From positions 1 to 64,000 of the forward strand of contig DAOQAG010000013.1 in the NCBI GenBank assembly GCA_035353815.1: a stretch of DNA of 64,000 bases, written 5' to 3'. Under the pieces are notes generated by a model, which was not told where the DNA came from, did not search any database, and saw only the letters and a list, made by a program, of their open reading frames with translations. The translations under genes and the position numbers were made by a program. Positions 7,637-17,342 of the stretch are shown here, in pieces. The stretch is from JAKPUX01 sp035353815 (GTDB lineage: Bacteria > Zhuqueibacterota > Zhuqueibacteria > Residuimicrobiales > Residuimicrobiaceae). Positions within the stretch are counted from its first letter, which is position 1. Each line of letters begins with the position of its first letter.

Positions 7637-8941
7637 GTGAAAGTCTATATCGAAACCTATGGCTGTCAGATGAACGAGTATGACAGCGAAATCATCCGGG
7701 CGCTTCTGGATTCCGCCGATTACGAGGCGACCAGCGATCCGGCCGCAGCCGATGTCGTGCTGATCAACACCTGCGCCGTGCGTGAGCATGCCGAGCTGCG
7801 GGTGATCAACCGCATCCATGAAATCCGCCGCCTGCGCGGGGATGCCCCGCAGCGGCTCGGCGTGGTCGGCTGCATGGCCATGGGGCTGAAGAAGCACCTG
7901 GAGGAGAGCCGCCGGCTGCCGATCGACTTTATCGTCGGTCCGGATAATTACCGCCGCCTGCCCGAACTCATCGCCGCACCGGCCCGAAAAAAAAGCCGCT
8001 TCGAAGTCGAACTCTCCGATTATGAAACCTATGCCGACATCTATCCCCGCCGCCAGGGCGGTGTCAACGCCTGGCTGGCGGTGATGCGCGGCTGCAATAA
8101 TTTTTGCTCGTTCTGCGTGGTGCCTTACAGCCGCGGCCGTGAGCGCAGCCGCGCCCCGCACAGCATCGTCACCGAGGTCCGCCGCCTTGCCGGCGAAGGC
8201 TTCCGCCAGGTGACCCTCCTCGGCCAGAACGTCAACTCGTACCGCCACGAGCAGAGCGATTTTGCCGCGCTGCTGCAAATGGTCAGCCAGGTCGAGGGGA
8301 TTGCGCGAGTGCGCTTCACCTCGCCGCATCCCAAGGATTTCCCGATGCACCTGGTCGAGGTGATGGCCGCCGAGCCGCGCCTGTGTAAACACATCCACTT
8401 GCCGCTGCAAGCAGGCAGCGACCGCATCCTCCAATTGATGCGCCGCACCTATACCAGCCCGGACTATCTCGACCTGGTCGAACAGATCCGCGCCCGTATC
8501 CCCGGCATCGCCCTGAGCACCGATATCATCGTCGGATTCCCTGGCGAGAGCGAAAGCGAATTCAACGCGACCCTTGAGGTAATGCAGCAGGTCGAATTCG
8601 ATTCGGCCTTCATCTTTCAGTACTCCGAGCGGCCCGGCACTCTGGCGGCGCGAAAATATCCCGACGACATCACCGCGGAGGAAAAGAGCCGCCGTTCGGT
8701 CGCGCTCAATGCCGTGCAAAACGAGATCTCGCTGCACAAAAACAGCGCCCGCATCGGCCAGCTCGAGCAAGTTCTCGTCGAGCAGAGCGGCACCAAAAAG
8801 TCGGCCTCCGAAAGCCAGGGCCACAGCGATGGCAACCGCCTGGTGATCCTTCAGGGGGGTGACTATACGGTCGGCGAGATGGTGACCGTGCGTATCCATG
8901 ACGCGACCGCGCATGTGCTCAAAGGCAAACGCGCCGGCTGA
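7637..8941 (+). CDS. miaB: tRNA ms2i6A37 methylthiotransferase MiaB
   Basis: Radical-SAM enzyme converting N6-isopentenyladenosine 37 to its 2-methylthio form in UNN-decoding tRNAs. The 434 residues carry the N-terminal cluster cysteines Cys10, Cys46 and Cys79 (IETYGCQMNEYDSE, INTCAVREHAE, VVGCM). The radical-SAM motif is RGCNNFCSFCVVPYSRGRE (Cys153, Cys157, Cys160), and LLGQNVNSY and LPLQAGSDRIL are typical of MiaB. A TRAM domain occupies the last about 70 residues. The start is a GTG with AAGGAAAG about 10 nt upstream. Its partner MiaA is not in the window. Confidence 0.95.
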   Translation: MKVYIETYGCQMNEYDSEIIRALLDSADYEATSDPAAADVVLINTCAVREHAELRVINRIHEIRRLRGDAPQRLGVVGCMAMGLKKHLEESRRLPIDFIVGPDNYRRLPELIAAPARKKSRFEVELSDYETYADIYPRRQGGVNAWLAVMRGCNNFCSFCVVPYSRGRERSRAPHSIVTEVRRLAGEGFRQVTLLGQNVNSYRHEQSDFAALLQMVSQVEGIARVRFTSPHPKDFPMHLVEVMAAEPRLCKHIHLPLQAGSDRILQLMRRTYTSPDYLDLVEQIRARIPGIALSTDIIVGFPGESESEFNATLEVMQQVEFDSAFIFQYSERPGTLAARKYPDDITAEEKSRRSVALNAVQNEISLHKNSARIGQLEQVLVEQSGTKKSASESQGHSDGNRLVILQGGDYTVGEMVTVRIHDATAHVLKGKRAG

Positions 8942-9032
8942 AAACGGCTTTCCGCAAAGCGGACTGTTGCAGGTACACTTAGCAGGGATGGGCTAAATTG
9001 GGAAACCCATTCGCCGGGGGATTTGATAACCA

Positions 9033-10286
9033 GTGAACAGACAGGACACCTTTTTGAAGAACTTTTCGGCACTTTTGCTCCTCGGCATGGGGTGGGCCGC
9101 ATGGGCCCTCGCGGGCAGCAGCCCGGCCGCCGGCTTATCCGCTCTGCAGCTGCACCGCGAGCTGCTGACCATCGACACCCACTGCGACACCCCGCTGCAC
9201 ATGCTCGACAGCACCTGGGATATCGGGGCGGACCATCCCGCCGGCATTCGCGACCGCGGCAAGATCGATCTCGGACGCATGGAGAACGGCAATCTCGACG
9301 TCCTCTTTTTTGCCGCCTTTGTCTCGCAGCGCGCCCTGACCCCGCAGAATTACCAGAACGCCCACGCCGCTGCCGAGCATCTCATCGCCCTCACCGAGGC
9401 CATGGTGCAGCGCTATCCCGGGCGCATCCGCCTCGCCGCGACCCCGGCGGAGATCCGGCGCAATGCGGCCGACGGGGTACTGAGCGCCTGCCTCGGCATC
9501 GAAAACGGCTTTGCCCTCGGACATGACCTGGCGAGCATCAAAGTCTGGCAGGCGCGCGGCGTGCGTTATGTCACGCTCTGCCACACCCAGGACAACGATA
9601 TCTGCGACTCTTCGACGGATCCGGCACCCCGCTGGCACGGCTTGAGCCCCTTCGGCCGCGAGGTCATCGCCGAGATGAACCGCTGCGGCATCCTCGTCGA
9701 TATCTCGCACGCCTCGGACGAGTCCTTTTATCAGGCCCTGGCGTGCTCCAAAACCCCCATTTTCGCCAGCCACTCCTGCGCCCGCGCCCTCTGCGACCAT
9801 CCGCGCAACCTCAGTGACGAGATGCTCAAGGCCCTGGCAGCCCGGGGCGGCGTGATACAGATGTGCATCCTCAGCGAATATATCAAGGCCCTGCCCGCCA
9901 ACACGCGGCGCGAGGCCGCTCAGGACTCCCTCGACCGCGTCTATGGCTCGTGGGATGCCATAACGGATCCAGCCCTCCGTCAGGCCAAGCGCGCCGCCTG
10001 GGCGCAGATCGATGAACTCTACCCGCGCCAGCTCGCCACCGTCGCGGATGTCTGCGACCATATCGACCATGTGGTCAAGGTGGCCGGGATCGACCATATC
10101 GGCATCGGCACCGATTTCGACGGCGGCGGCGGCGTCCGCGACTGCAATGACGTCTCACAGATGAGCAACATCACCGCCGAACTCCTGCACCGCGGCTACA
10201 GCCGCAAGGATCTGGAGAAGCTCTGGGGCGGTAATTTCCTGCGCATTTTGAATCAAGCTCTGGAGGCGGCGGAGCCGGCACGATGA
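9033..10286 (+). CDS. Secreted membrane-type dipeptidase, peptidase family M19
   Basis: A binuclear zinc dipeptidase of the renal-dipeptidase family (417 residues). Predicted metal ligands are H50 and D52 (IDTHCDTP), E157 (GIENGF), H226 (DISHASD) and H247 (ASHSCARAL). DFDGGG near the C-terminus is also typical. The first about 30 residues form a signal peptide with a hydrophobic core and small residues near Ser30, so it probably acts in the periplasm on dipeptides, perhaps including cell-wall fragments. The GTG start gives this signal peptide, although no strong ribosome-binding site precedes it. The stop overlaps the next start (ATGA), so the two genes are translationally coupled. Confidence 0.92.
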   Translation: MNRQDTFLKNFSALLLLGMGWAAWALAGSSPAAGLSALQLHRELLTIDTHCDTPLHMLDSTWDIGADHPAGIRDRGKIDLGRMENGNLDVLFFAAFVSQRALTPQNYQNAHAAAEHLIALTEAMVQRYPGRIRLAATPAEIRRNAADGVLSACLGIENGFALGHDLASIKVWQARGVRYVTLCHTQDNDICDSSTDPAPRWHGLSPFGREVIAEMNRCGILVDISHASDESFYQALACSKTPIFASHSCARALCDHPRNLSDEMLKALAARGGVIQMCILSEYIKALPANTRREAAQDSLDRVYGSWDAITDPALRQAKRAAWAQIDELYPRQLATVADVCDHIDHVVKVAGIDHIGIGTDFDGGGGVRDCNDVSQMSNITAELLHRGYSRKDLEKLWGGNFLRILNQALEAAEPAR

Positions 10287-11605
10287 AGACCATCGATCAC
10301 ACAGCCCTGGCCATTGCGTTTACAGAGCAAGAACTCTGCACCCGCTGCGGCACCTGTGTCGGTGCCTGCCCCACCCGGGCGCTCACGCTGGATGAGAACG
10401 CCTACCCGGTGCTCGATCCTGCCCTCTGCACCGAATGCGGCCTGTGCGCGCGCACCTGTCCGGGCGGCCGGGTCAATTTTCTCGACCTGACGGAACTCAC
10501 CTTCGGCCATCGCCAGGAGGCGAACCGCTTCGACGGTCATGTCCGCACCACCTATGTCGGCCATGCCGGCGACCCGGAGATCCGCCGCGGCGGTGCCGGC
10601 GGCGGCGTCATCACCGCGCTGATGTGGGACCTGCTGCAGCGCGGCGAGGTCACGGGCTGCATCGTCACCCGGATCCAGCGCGAACGCCCCTGGCGGGGCG
10701 AGGCGTTCATCGCCCGCAACTATGCCGACCTGCGCAGCAGTCAGCAGTCCAAATACATCATCATCCCCACCAATGCCCTGCTACAGCAAGTGCGCGAACA
10801 GCCCGGCCCCTTCGCCTTCGCCGGCCTTCCCTGCCAAATCCACGGACTGCGCCTGCTCTGCGCCGAGGAGCCGACCCTGAAGGAAAAAATCCGCGTCATG
10901 ATCGGGCTGTTTTGCGCCTCTTCGCTTGAGCCCTTTGTCGCCCGCGAGATGCTGGAATGCCACGACATCGATCCCGGCCGGATCAAGAATTTTGAGTTCC
11001 GCGGTGGGACCTGGCCGGGCCGGATCCGCGCCACCTTGAAGGATGGCCGCATCAAAAGCCTGCACTACTCCAATTTCAAAGACGGCGCGATCAATTACCT
11101 CACCCAGCTCTACAGCCCGCGCCGCTGCCAAACCTGCATCGACGGCGCCTCGGAATTCGCCGACATCTCGGTCAGCGATGCCTGGACGCGCGACGCCTCC
11201 GGCAACTACCTCTTCGAGTCCCATTCCAAGCTCCTCGTTCGCACACCGCGCGGGGAGGAGGTGATCAAGGCCGCCATAACCTCCGGTGCGCTCGACGCCA
11301 ACGATGTCAGCAGCAACCGTTCCTATCAGACGCACAAGCTGCACACCCAGAAAAAGGGGATGAACTCGCCGCTGCGCACCGCGCGGCTGCGGCGCCAGGG
11401 CCGTGTGGCCCCGGTCTACGACCGGCCGGTCCCTCCCGCCACACGTGCCGAGCTGCTCAACGAGCGGCTGGAATCGGCGGTCATGGCCCTGGGGCGGGTA
11501 CACGCCATCCGCCTGCCCCTCTTCAAGCTTCTGACGTCACGCTACGGCATCCTTTTTGTCAAGATCAGACAGTGGAGAAAAAGCCGCAAATACCGGCGGA
11601 AATGA
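10283..11605 (+). CDS. FrhB/FdhB-family iron-sulfur oxidoreductase with ferredoxin domain
   Basis: A 440-residue protein with an N-terminal 2x[4Fe-4S] ferredoxin module (Cys19, 22, 25, 29 and Cys49, 52, 55, 59). The F420-hydrogenase beta-subunit-like domain follows, including RRGGAGGGVITALMWDLL, FAGLPCQIHGLRLL and RCQTCIDGASEFADISVSDAW. In this family FAD and iron-sulfur clusters move electrons between ferredoxin or F420 and another partner. Bacterial members often sit in polysaccharide or nitrogen clusters and their substrate is usually unknown. It overlaps the dipeptidase by 4 bp. The C-terminal tail of about 60 residues is very basic. The physiological electron partner cannot be inferred here. 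Confidence 0.88.
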   Translation: MKTIDHTALAIAFTEQELCTRCGTCVGACPTRALTLDENAYPVLDPALCTECGLCARTCPGGRVNFLDLTELTFGHRQEANRFDGHVRTTYVGHAGDPEIRRGGAGGGVITALMWDLLQRGEVTGCIVTRIQRERPWRGEAFIARNYADLRSSQQSKYIIIPTNALLQQVREQPGPFAFAGLPCQIHGLRLLCAEEPTLKEKIRVMIGLFCASSLEPFVAREMLECHDIDPGRIKNFEFRGGTWPGRIRATLKDGRIKSLHYSNFKDGAINYLTQLYSPRRCQTCIDGASEFADISVSDAWTRDASGNYLFESHSKLLVRTPRGEEVIKAAITSGALDANDVSSNRSYQTHKLHTQKKGMNSPLRTARLRRQGRVAPVYDRPVPPATRAELLNERLESAVMALGRVHAIRLPLFKLLTSRYGILFVKIRQWRKSRKYRRK

Positions 11606-11630
11606 TCTCCCGCAACCAGGGCATCCTCTC

Positions 11631-13487
11631 ATGAAGATCGCTGCGCCCACCCTGATCCCCTCCGGCCGCCTGCTGTTCACGGCCCTGGCGTTGCTCGCCC
11701 TTTGCGCCACGCCGCTTAGGGGACAAAGCGCCCAGGGGGAAGGCCTGCCCCTGTCCGCGCTGCACTTCACGGGCAACCATCATTTTTCCGAGGGCGAGTT
11801 GCACGACCAGCTCTTCCTGACGGCCCGGACCGGCCTGGCGCGGCTGGCCTTCTGGCGCAAGGCGCCGGTCTATCGGGAATCGATGATGCAGCGCGACCTG
11901 CGCGGACTGATGCGCTTTTATCAACGCGAAGGATTCATCCAGGTCCAGATCACGCCCCGCGTCGAGCTCCTTGCCGGAGAGAAGAGCCGCCTGACCTACG
12001 CGATCGCCGAGGGTCCGCGGGTCTCCATCGCGGAGGTGGCGGTGCAGCTGGCCGACTCGAGCACCGCCGTCCTCGATCTATGGAAAAAGGCCCGGTTCCG
12101 CCTCGCCGCCCGCAGCAAAACCGGGTACCACGATGAGGCCGTGCAGGCGGATCTCCAAAACCTCACCGCCCTCTTCGCCAATCAGGGCTATGCCTACACC
12201 GAGGTGCGCGTTCTGCCCCGCCTCGAGGAAGAAGAACGGTCGGTCCGGCTGCTCTATACCATCGATCCCGGCCCGCCCTGTCATTTCGGACCGGTCTCCA
12301 TCCATGGCGACACGATCGTCCAGCCGCACACCATTGAACGCCAGCTCGCCCTCCGCCCCGGCAAGCCCTACAGTCAGAAGAATCTGGAAAAAAGCCAGCG
12401 GCAAATCTATCAGCTGGGGATTTTTCAGTACGTGACCGTCAAGGCAGCGCTCGACTCGCTGCAAAGCCCCGTTCTGCCCGTCAGCATACAGATCAAGGCG
12501 GCCAAAGCCTGGACCGTCAAGACCGGGCTTGGCTATGGCTTTGAAGACCGGGTGCGTCTTTTCACCGACATCCGCAAGCTCAATTTCCTGCACGGCGCGC
12601 GGCGGCTCAATCTGCTCATCAAACACAGCCATCTGGAACCCTACGCCCTCGACTTGAAGCTCACCCAGTCCGGGTTCCCGGCGCCGCAGACCAGTGTGGT
12701 CTTCAATCCCTTCCTCCTGCGCCAGGCCGAACCCGGCTATACGGTCGACCGCGCCGGCATCAATATCGCGCATCAACAGCGCTTCGCCACCTACACCGAC
12801 GGCTCACTGCGTTACACCCTGGAGCAGGATTACCTCAAGGTGAGCAGCCTCACCCGCAACCAGGCGCTCGACAGCAGCCGCCTGGCGCTCTATCATAAAT
12901 CCTATTTCGCTCTCACGCTGGCCCGGGATAATTCCCTCCCCCTCTTCTATCCCCAGAGGGGGCTCTACACCACCGCCACCATCACCTGGGCCGGGGTGGG
13001 TTTTCGCAGCGATCTGCATTTTCTCAAGCTTCAGGGAGAGGTGCGCCATTACACGCGGCTGGGGCGGACGGTGGTGCTGGCGTCGCGGCTCAAGGCGGGC
13101 TCGCTGCGCGCGCTCGGTGCGGACCGTTTCACGCCGATCGAGGAGCGTTTTTATGCCGGCGGATCCAACTCGGTGCGTGGCTGGGGCTACAGCGAGCTTG
13201 GGCCCAAGAACAGCGCCGGTCATCCCATCGGCGGCAACAGCCTGCTCGAGCTTGGGGCCGAGGTGCGCCGCGACCTGGGCGGCCTCTTCTCCAGCGTCCT
13301 TTTTATCGACAGCGGCAATGTCTGGTCGCGCCTGCACGGCCACCGGATGGATCAGCTTCGCACCGCCGCCGGGTTCGGGCTGCGCTACCGCACGCCGATC
13401 GGCCCGATCCGCTTCGACCTCGGCTGGCCTGTCGGTCTCGGACGGCGCCAGGTTCAGCTGCACCTCAGCGTCGGCCAGGCCTACTAG
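11631..13487 (+). CDS. TamA/BamA-family outer-membrane insertase
   Basis: An Omp85-superfamily protein of 618 residues. A signal peptide (about residues 1-28) is followed by roughly three POTRA domains (about 30-290, with FTGNHHFSEGELHDQL, GPRVSIAEV and GPVSIHGDTIVQPHTI). A C-terminal surface-antigen beta-barrel contains the conserved lid-loop motif GGSNSVRGWGYSELGP. The last strands end in LHLSVGQAY. Three POTRAs and the TamB-like gene 9 bp downstream favour a TamA role over BamA. The pair would form a machine spanning from the inner membrane to the outer membrane for outer-membrane protein assembly or lipid transfer. ATG 11631 was chosen because the signal peptide begins there. Confidence 0.88.
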   Translation: MKIAAPTLIPSGRLLFTALALLALCATPLRGQSAQGEGLPLSALHFTGNHHFSEGELHDQLFLTARTGLARLAFWRKAPVYRESMMQRDLRGLMRFYQREGFIQVQITPRVELLAGEKSRLTYAIAEGPRVSIAEVAVQLADSSTAVLDLWKKARFRLAARSKTGYHDEAVQADLQNLTALFANQGYAYTEVRVLPRLEEEERSVRLLYTIDPGPPCHFGPVSIHGDTIVQPHTIERQLALRPGKPYSQKNLEKSQRQIYQLGIFQYVTVKAALDSLQSPVLPVSIQIKAAKAWTVKTGLGYGFEDRVRLFTDIRKLNFLHGARRLNLLIKHSHLEPYALDLKLTQSGFPAPQTSVVFNPFLLRQAEPGYTVDRAGINIAHQQRFATYTDGSLRYTLEQDYLKVSSLTRNQALDSSRLALYHKSYFALTLARDNSLPLFYPQRGLYTTATITWAGVGFRSDLHFLKLQGEVRHYTRLGRTVVLASRLKAGSLRALGADRFTPIEERFYAGGSNSVRGWGYSELGPKNSAGHPIGGNSLLELGAEVRRDLGGLFSSVLFIDSGNVWSRLHGHRMDQLRTAAGFGLRYRTPIGPIRFDLGWPVGLGRRQVQLHLSVGQAY

Positions 13488-13496
13488 GAGAATCCC

Positions 13497-16400
13497 GTGC
13501 GCAAAATTCTGAAAATCCTCGCCGGCCTCTTCCTGGTGCTGCTCTTTCTTGCGGGCGCGACCCTTACCGTGCTCTTCCTGCGCGGCGATCTGCACCGCTA
13601 CGCCCAGCAGGCGCTGACCCGCGTGATGTCGGAAAATCTCGATGCCCGCTTCGAGTTGGGCCGCTGCAGCGGTTCGCTGCTGCACACCCTGCAGTTTGAG
13701 TCCGTCCGCCTTTTTCATGCGGCCGATACCCTGGCACAGATCGATACCCTGCGCTGCCATTGGCGGCCGCTCAGCCTGCTCTGGGGCCAGATCACCCTCG
13801 ATCAGATCGAAGTGAGCGGGCTCCATCTCTCCCTTCATCAACTCAGCGACGGCAGCTGGAATTACCAACACTATCTCCGGCCCGCGGCCGACAGCAGCCA
13901 CTCGCAATGGTCCCTCCGTCTCAAGGCGCTGCGCATGCGCGCGACCCTTCTCTCCCTCCGCTCCGCTGCCGGCACTTTCGCGCCCCAGGAGGTGGTCATC
14001 CCGTCGCTCGCGGCCAGCGCCCGTCTCACGCCGGGCGGCTGGCAAGTGGAATTGAGCGAGGCCCGCCTCAATCTCGCCGCATTCGGCCTGGCCATCCCGC
14101 TGCTGCAGGCACGGCTGAGAGGCGATGCGCGCCGCACCGATCTCGCCTCGCTGCGTCTGCACACAGCCGATTCGCGCCTGGAGGGAAAACTGCATGTGCG
14201 CCTCGGCGCAGCGCCGATGTTCAGTGCCCGCCTGAGCCTTGATTCGCTCGCCGCGGCGGATGTCGCCCTGCTCTCCGGCTGGCGGCCGCCCTTTGACAAG
14301 GCTCGCATTGAAATGGAGGCCGCCGGCCCGCCCGATTCCATCACCGTCAACCTGCACGCCGATGCGGCCGTGGGTTCGCTCCGGCTCCAGGGCTGGATCA
14401 AGCCCGCAGGTGCGGCGGCCGGCCGGCTCGAAATCGCCGCCCTGCGCACAGAGGACCTCCTGGATCTTCCGGGCGCACTGTCGGCCCGCATGGAGTTTTC
14501 CGGCACCCGCTTCTCCGCCACCCGCGGCCGCTGGCAGGCGTCCGGCTCACTGGAGCATACCCGGCTCAGCCGCCTCGGCCTGGAGCGCCTCCCCTTCAGC
14601 GCCACCCTGGCGGAGAGCCTGCTGACCCTGACCGTGGCCTCCTCGGGCGCGCCCGGAGAATGGATGGCGACCGCCGGCATCCATTTCGGCAATCAGGCCC
14701 GTTACGATATCCGGCTCGCCACGGCCGGTCTGGATCTTGCCCCGCTCACCGGCCGCCCCCGCCTCGCCAGCAGCCTCAATCTCAATCTGCATCTGGCCGG
14801 CGAAAGCCTGAATCCCGATAGCACCCGCGCCCGGCTGCAGCTGAATGCGCACCCGTCCCGCTGCGCCGGCTTTGCGATCGACTCCCTTGCCGCTTCCGGA
14901 GAGATCCGGCCCAGCGGCGTACGTCTCGATACCATCCGGCTGGCCGCGCCCGGGCTGCGGGCCGCGGGTGCAGGCCGCTGGAGCTGGCCCGGACCGCTGG
15001 CGCTCACATGCACGCTGCAGCTCACTAACCATAGCGTCCTGGCCCCTCTCCTTGGTGCCGATTCGCTCCGCCTCAACGGCACCCTGCAGGGCCGGCTCTC
15101 CGGAACGCCCGATTCACTCGCGCTCCATGCGACAGCGCGGCTGCGCGACAGCCACGTCAACAAGCTGGCGTTCCGCGAAATCACCGCCGCCCTGGACGCC
15201 GGACAAGGCTCCCGCCTCCAGGCGGCGCTCGGATGGAGTTCAGTCGCGATCTCCGCGGGCGCCCTCCACCTCGCCGATTCACTCGATCTGCATGCCACGC
15301 TCGCCGGTCCGAAGCTCGCGGTCGCGAGCCACCTCGTCTTCCGCGACAGCCTGCGCGCCGACCTGGCCCTCAAGGGCGAGCAGCAGGATTCGCTCTGGCA
15401 ACTTTTGCTGACGCGCATGGATCTGCAGGAGCGCCGCCGGCTCTGGCAGCTCGAAGCACCCCTGCCGCGCATCACCCTGCAGCCCACCGGATTGACGCTC
15501 TCCGGACTGAGCCTGGTTCAGGGCGAGCAGCGCCTCGAGCTGGCCGGCAAACTGGATGTGGCCGACAGCCTCGCCTTCCGCCTCGATCTGGAGAACCTTG
15601 ACCTCGCCACCCTGGCGCCTCTCGTTCCACGCATGCCCGGCATCAACGGCGCCCTGACCTGGCGCGCCGACCTCCGCGGCGTCGCATCCCAACCCCGGAT
15701 CGTCTCGACGCTGCGGATCGAAGAGATCCGGTTCGCCGGCCTGCCTGCCGCCACCCTGCAGGTCAGCGGCCGCCTGGAGAACACCAAACTGGCCTGGGAC
15801 GGTGCCCTCACCCAGGGCACCGAGAACAGCGCCAGCTTTAGCGGCCGTGTGCCCCTGCACCTGCGCTGGCCTCTGCCTGAACGCCTGATCGAGGATGACG
15901 ATCCGGTCGATCTCGCCATCCGCACCCGCAACCTGCAGGCCGGCTTGCTCGCCACCTTTCTCCCCGGCTTCAACCTCAAGGGCACCTTCAGCGGCGACCT
16001 CGCCATCGGCAAGAGCTGGGGCGATCCCCAGCCCGCCGGCTATCTCGAACTGCGCGGCGGCTCCTTCTCGGCGCCCTATCTCGGCAAACCCTACAAACCC
16101 GTCGCGGCCCGCTTTGAACTCGCTCCCGCGCAGATCCTGCTCAAGCAGCTGCAGATCTCCAGCGGCGAAGGCCAGCTCAGCGGCGAAGGGTCCTGGCGCT
16201 TCACCCTCGATCACAGCCGCCTTACCTTCCATGAAATGCAGCTGCGTCTCAAAGCGGACCACTTTTCCGCAGCCGACAGTCCCGAGCTCAGCCTGCTGCT
16301 CGATGGCGAGCTGACCCTGACCGACCAGCTGGCGCACCCCAAACTGAACGGCGCCTTGCGGGTCGAACGCGCCCGTATCGATCTCGCCGCCTTCACCGAA

Positions 16401-17285
16401 ACCCCCTCCACCCTCTTCCAGGCCGACCTGCCCCTGCTGATGGTGGCACGCGGCGACACCACTCGTCAGAGCTACGACCGCAAGATCCTCCTCCCCACCT
16501 GGCTGCCGGTCGTCGAGCGCAGCCGCGGCTCGATCAAACTCGAGATCCCGCGCAATACCTGGCTGCGCACCCCGGAAATGAACATCGAGATCTCGGGAGA
16601 TCTCGACCTCGCCAAGGAGGGAGAGGATTTCGGGCTCTTTGGCGCCATCCAGATCGTCCGCGGCAATTATGACCTCTTCAGCCGCCGTTTCGACATCGAA
16701 GCGGGCACCCTCACCTTCACCGGCGGCGATAACCTCCCGGAAATGTCCTTGACCGCCCAGCACCTCTTCCGCAGCCAGGACAAGGTCAAGCATACCCTCG
16801 GTTTCACCGCCACTGGCGAGCTGCGCAAGCCGCTCTTCTCCTTCACCCTCGACGAAGCAACTATCACCGAATCCGATGCCGTCTCCTATCTGGCGTTTGG
16901 CCGCAGCTTTGGCGACCTGACCCACGGCGAGCGCAATAACCTGATGCAGAGCCAGCTGCAGATGAGCGGAGATGCGTTCAAGCAGCTCCTGGCCGGGCAG
17001 ATCGCCGGCGAAGTGACCCGCTCTCTGCAGCAAAAGCTGGATCTGGACGTCATTGAGTTTCGCGGGGACCAGAACTGGCGGCAATCGACGGTGGTGGTGG
17101 GCAAATACCTCACCAACAACCTCTTCCTCAGCTATGAGCGCCAGCTCAATCTCGGGCGGACCAATGAGGTTGCGCCAGAACAGATGACCCTGGAATATGA
17201 AATCCTGCGCGCGCTCTTTCTTCAGGCCACGCGCGGCGACGAAAAGAATACCGGATTTGATCTGATTTATAAATGGGAAAAATAG
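13497..17285 (+). CDS. tamB: TamB/AsmA-like translocation and assembly module protein
   Basis: A 1262-residue periplasm-spanning protein. One N-terminal transmembrane anchor (about residues 8-28) is followed by long runs of short amphipathic strands (SLHLADSLDL-like repeats) that would form a beta-taco groove. The DUF490/TamB C-terminal domain follows, including GNYDLFSRRFDIEAGTLTFT, EATITESDAVSYLAFGRS and the terminal GFDLIYKWEK. The GTG start has AGGAG 6 nt upstream. It is one of the largest genes here and lies 9 bp after the TamA-like gene. In the family these proteins bridge the membranes and have been linked to phospholipid transport and autotransporter assembly. Confidence 0.93.
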   Translation: MRKILKILAGLFLVLLFLAGATLTVLFLRGDLHRYAQQALTRVMSENLDARFELGRCSGSLLHTLQFESVRLFHAADTLAQIDTLRCHWRPLSLLWGQITLDQIEVSGLHLSLHQLSDGSWNYQHYLRPAADSSHSQWSLRLKALRMRATLLSLRSAAGTFAPQEVVIPSLAASARLTPGGWQVELSEARLNLAAFGLAIPLLQARLRGDARRTDLASLRLHTADSRLEGKLHVRLGAAPMFSARLSLDSLAAADVALLSGWRPPFDKARIEMEAAGPPDSITVNLHADAAVGSLRLQGWIKPAGAAAGRLEIAALRTEDLLDLPGALSARMEFSGTRFSATRGRWQASGSLEHTRLSRLGLERLPFSATLAESLLTLTVASSGAPGEWMATAGIHFGNQARYDIRLATAGLDLAPLTGRPRLASSLNLNLHLAGESLNPDSTRARLQLNAHPSRCAGFAIDSLAASGEIRPSGVRLDTIRLAAPGLRAAGAGRWSWPGPLALTCTLQLTNHSVLAPLLGADSLRLNGTLQGRLSGTPDSLALHATARLRDSHVNKLAFREITAALDAGQGSRLQAALGWSSVAISAGALHLADSLDLHATLAGPKLAVASHLVFRDSLRADLALKGEQQDSLWQLLLTRMDLQERRRLWQLEAPLPRITLQPTGLTLSGLSLVQGEQRLELAGKLDVADSLAFRLDLENLDLATLAPLVPRMPGINGALTWRADLRGVASQPRIVSTLRIEEIRFAGLPAATLQVSGRLENTKLAWDGALTQGTENSASFSGRVPLHLRWPLPERLIEDDDPVDLAIRTRNLQAGLLATFLPGFNLKGTFSGDLAIGKSWGDPQPAGYLELRGGSFSAPYLGKPYKPVAARFELAPAQILLKQLQISSGEGQLSGEGSWRFTLDHSRLTFHEMQLRLKADHFSAADSPELSLLLDGELTLTDQLAHPKLNGALRVERARIDLAAFTETPSTLFQADLPLLMVARGDTTRQSYDRKILLPTWLPVVERSRGSIKLEIPRNTWLRTPEMNIEISGDLDLAKEGEDFGLFGAIQIVRGNYDLFSRRFDIEAGTLTFTGGDNLPEMSLTAQHLFRSQDKVKHTLGFTATGELRKPLFSFTLDEATITESDAVSYLAFGRSFGDLTHGERNNLMQSQLQMSGDAFKQLLAGQIAGEVTRSLQQKLDLDVIEFRGDQNWRQSTVVVGKYLTNNLFLSYERQLNLGRTNEVAPEQMTLEYEILRALFLQATRGDEKNTGFDLIYKWEK

Positions 17286-17288
17286 GAG

Positions 17289-17327
17289 CCCGGCCCGCCG
17301 CCGTGCGGACAGCAGCGGGGGGCCGGG
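17289..17327. terminator. GC-rich hairpin between convergent genes
   Basis: CCCGGCCC (17289-17296) pairs with GGGCCGGG (17320-17327). There is no T-run on either strand, so this is not a classic intrinsic terminator. It lies in the 57-bp gap between the tamB stop and the end of a minus-strand gene and may block readthrough in both directions. Confidence 0.35.
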
Positions 17328-17342
17328 ATGCAGAGGCAGGGC

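Noticed and set aside
11631..13487. Naming the Omp85 protein BamA
   Set aside because: It has about three POTRA domains instead of five and its partner downstream is TamB-like, so a TamA-type role is the better call.
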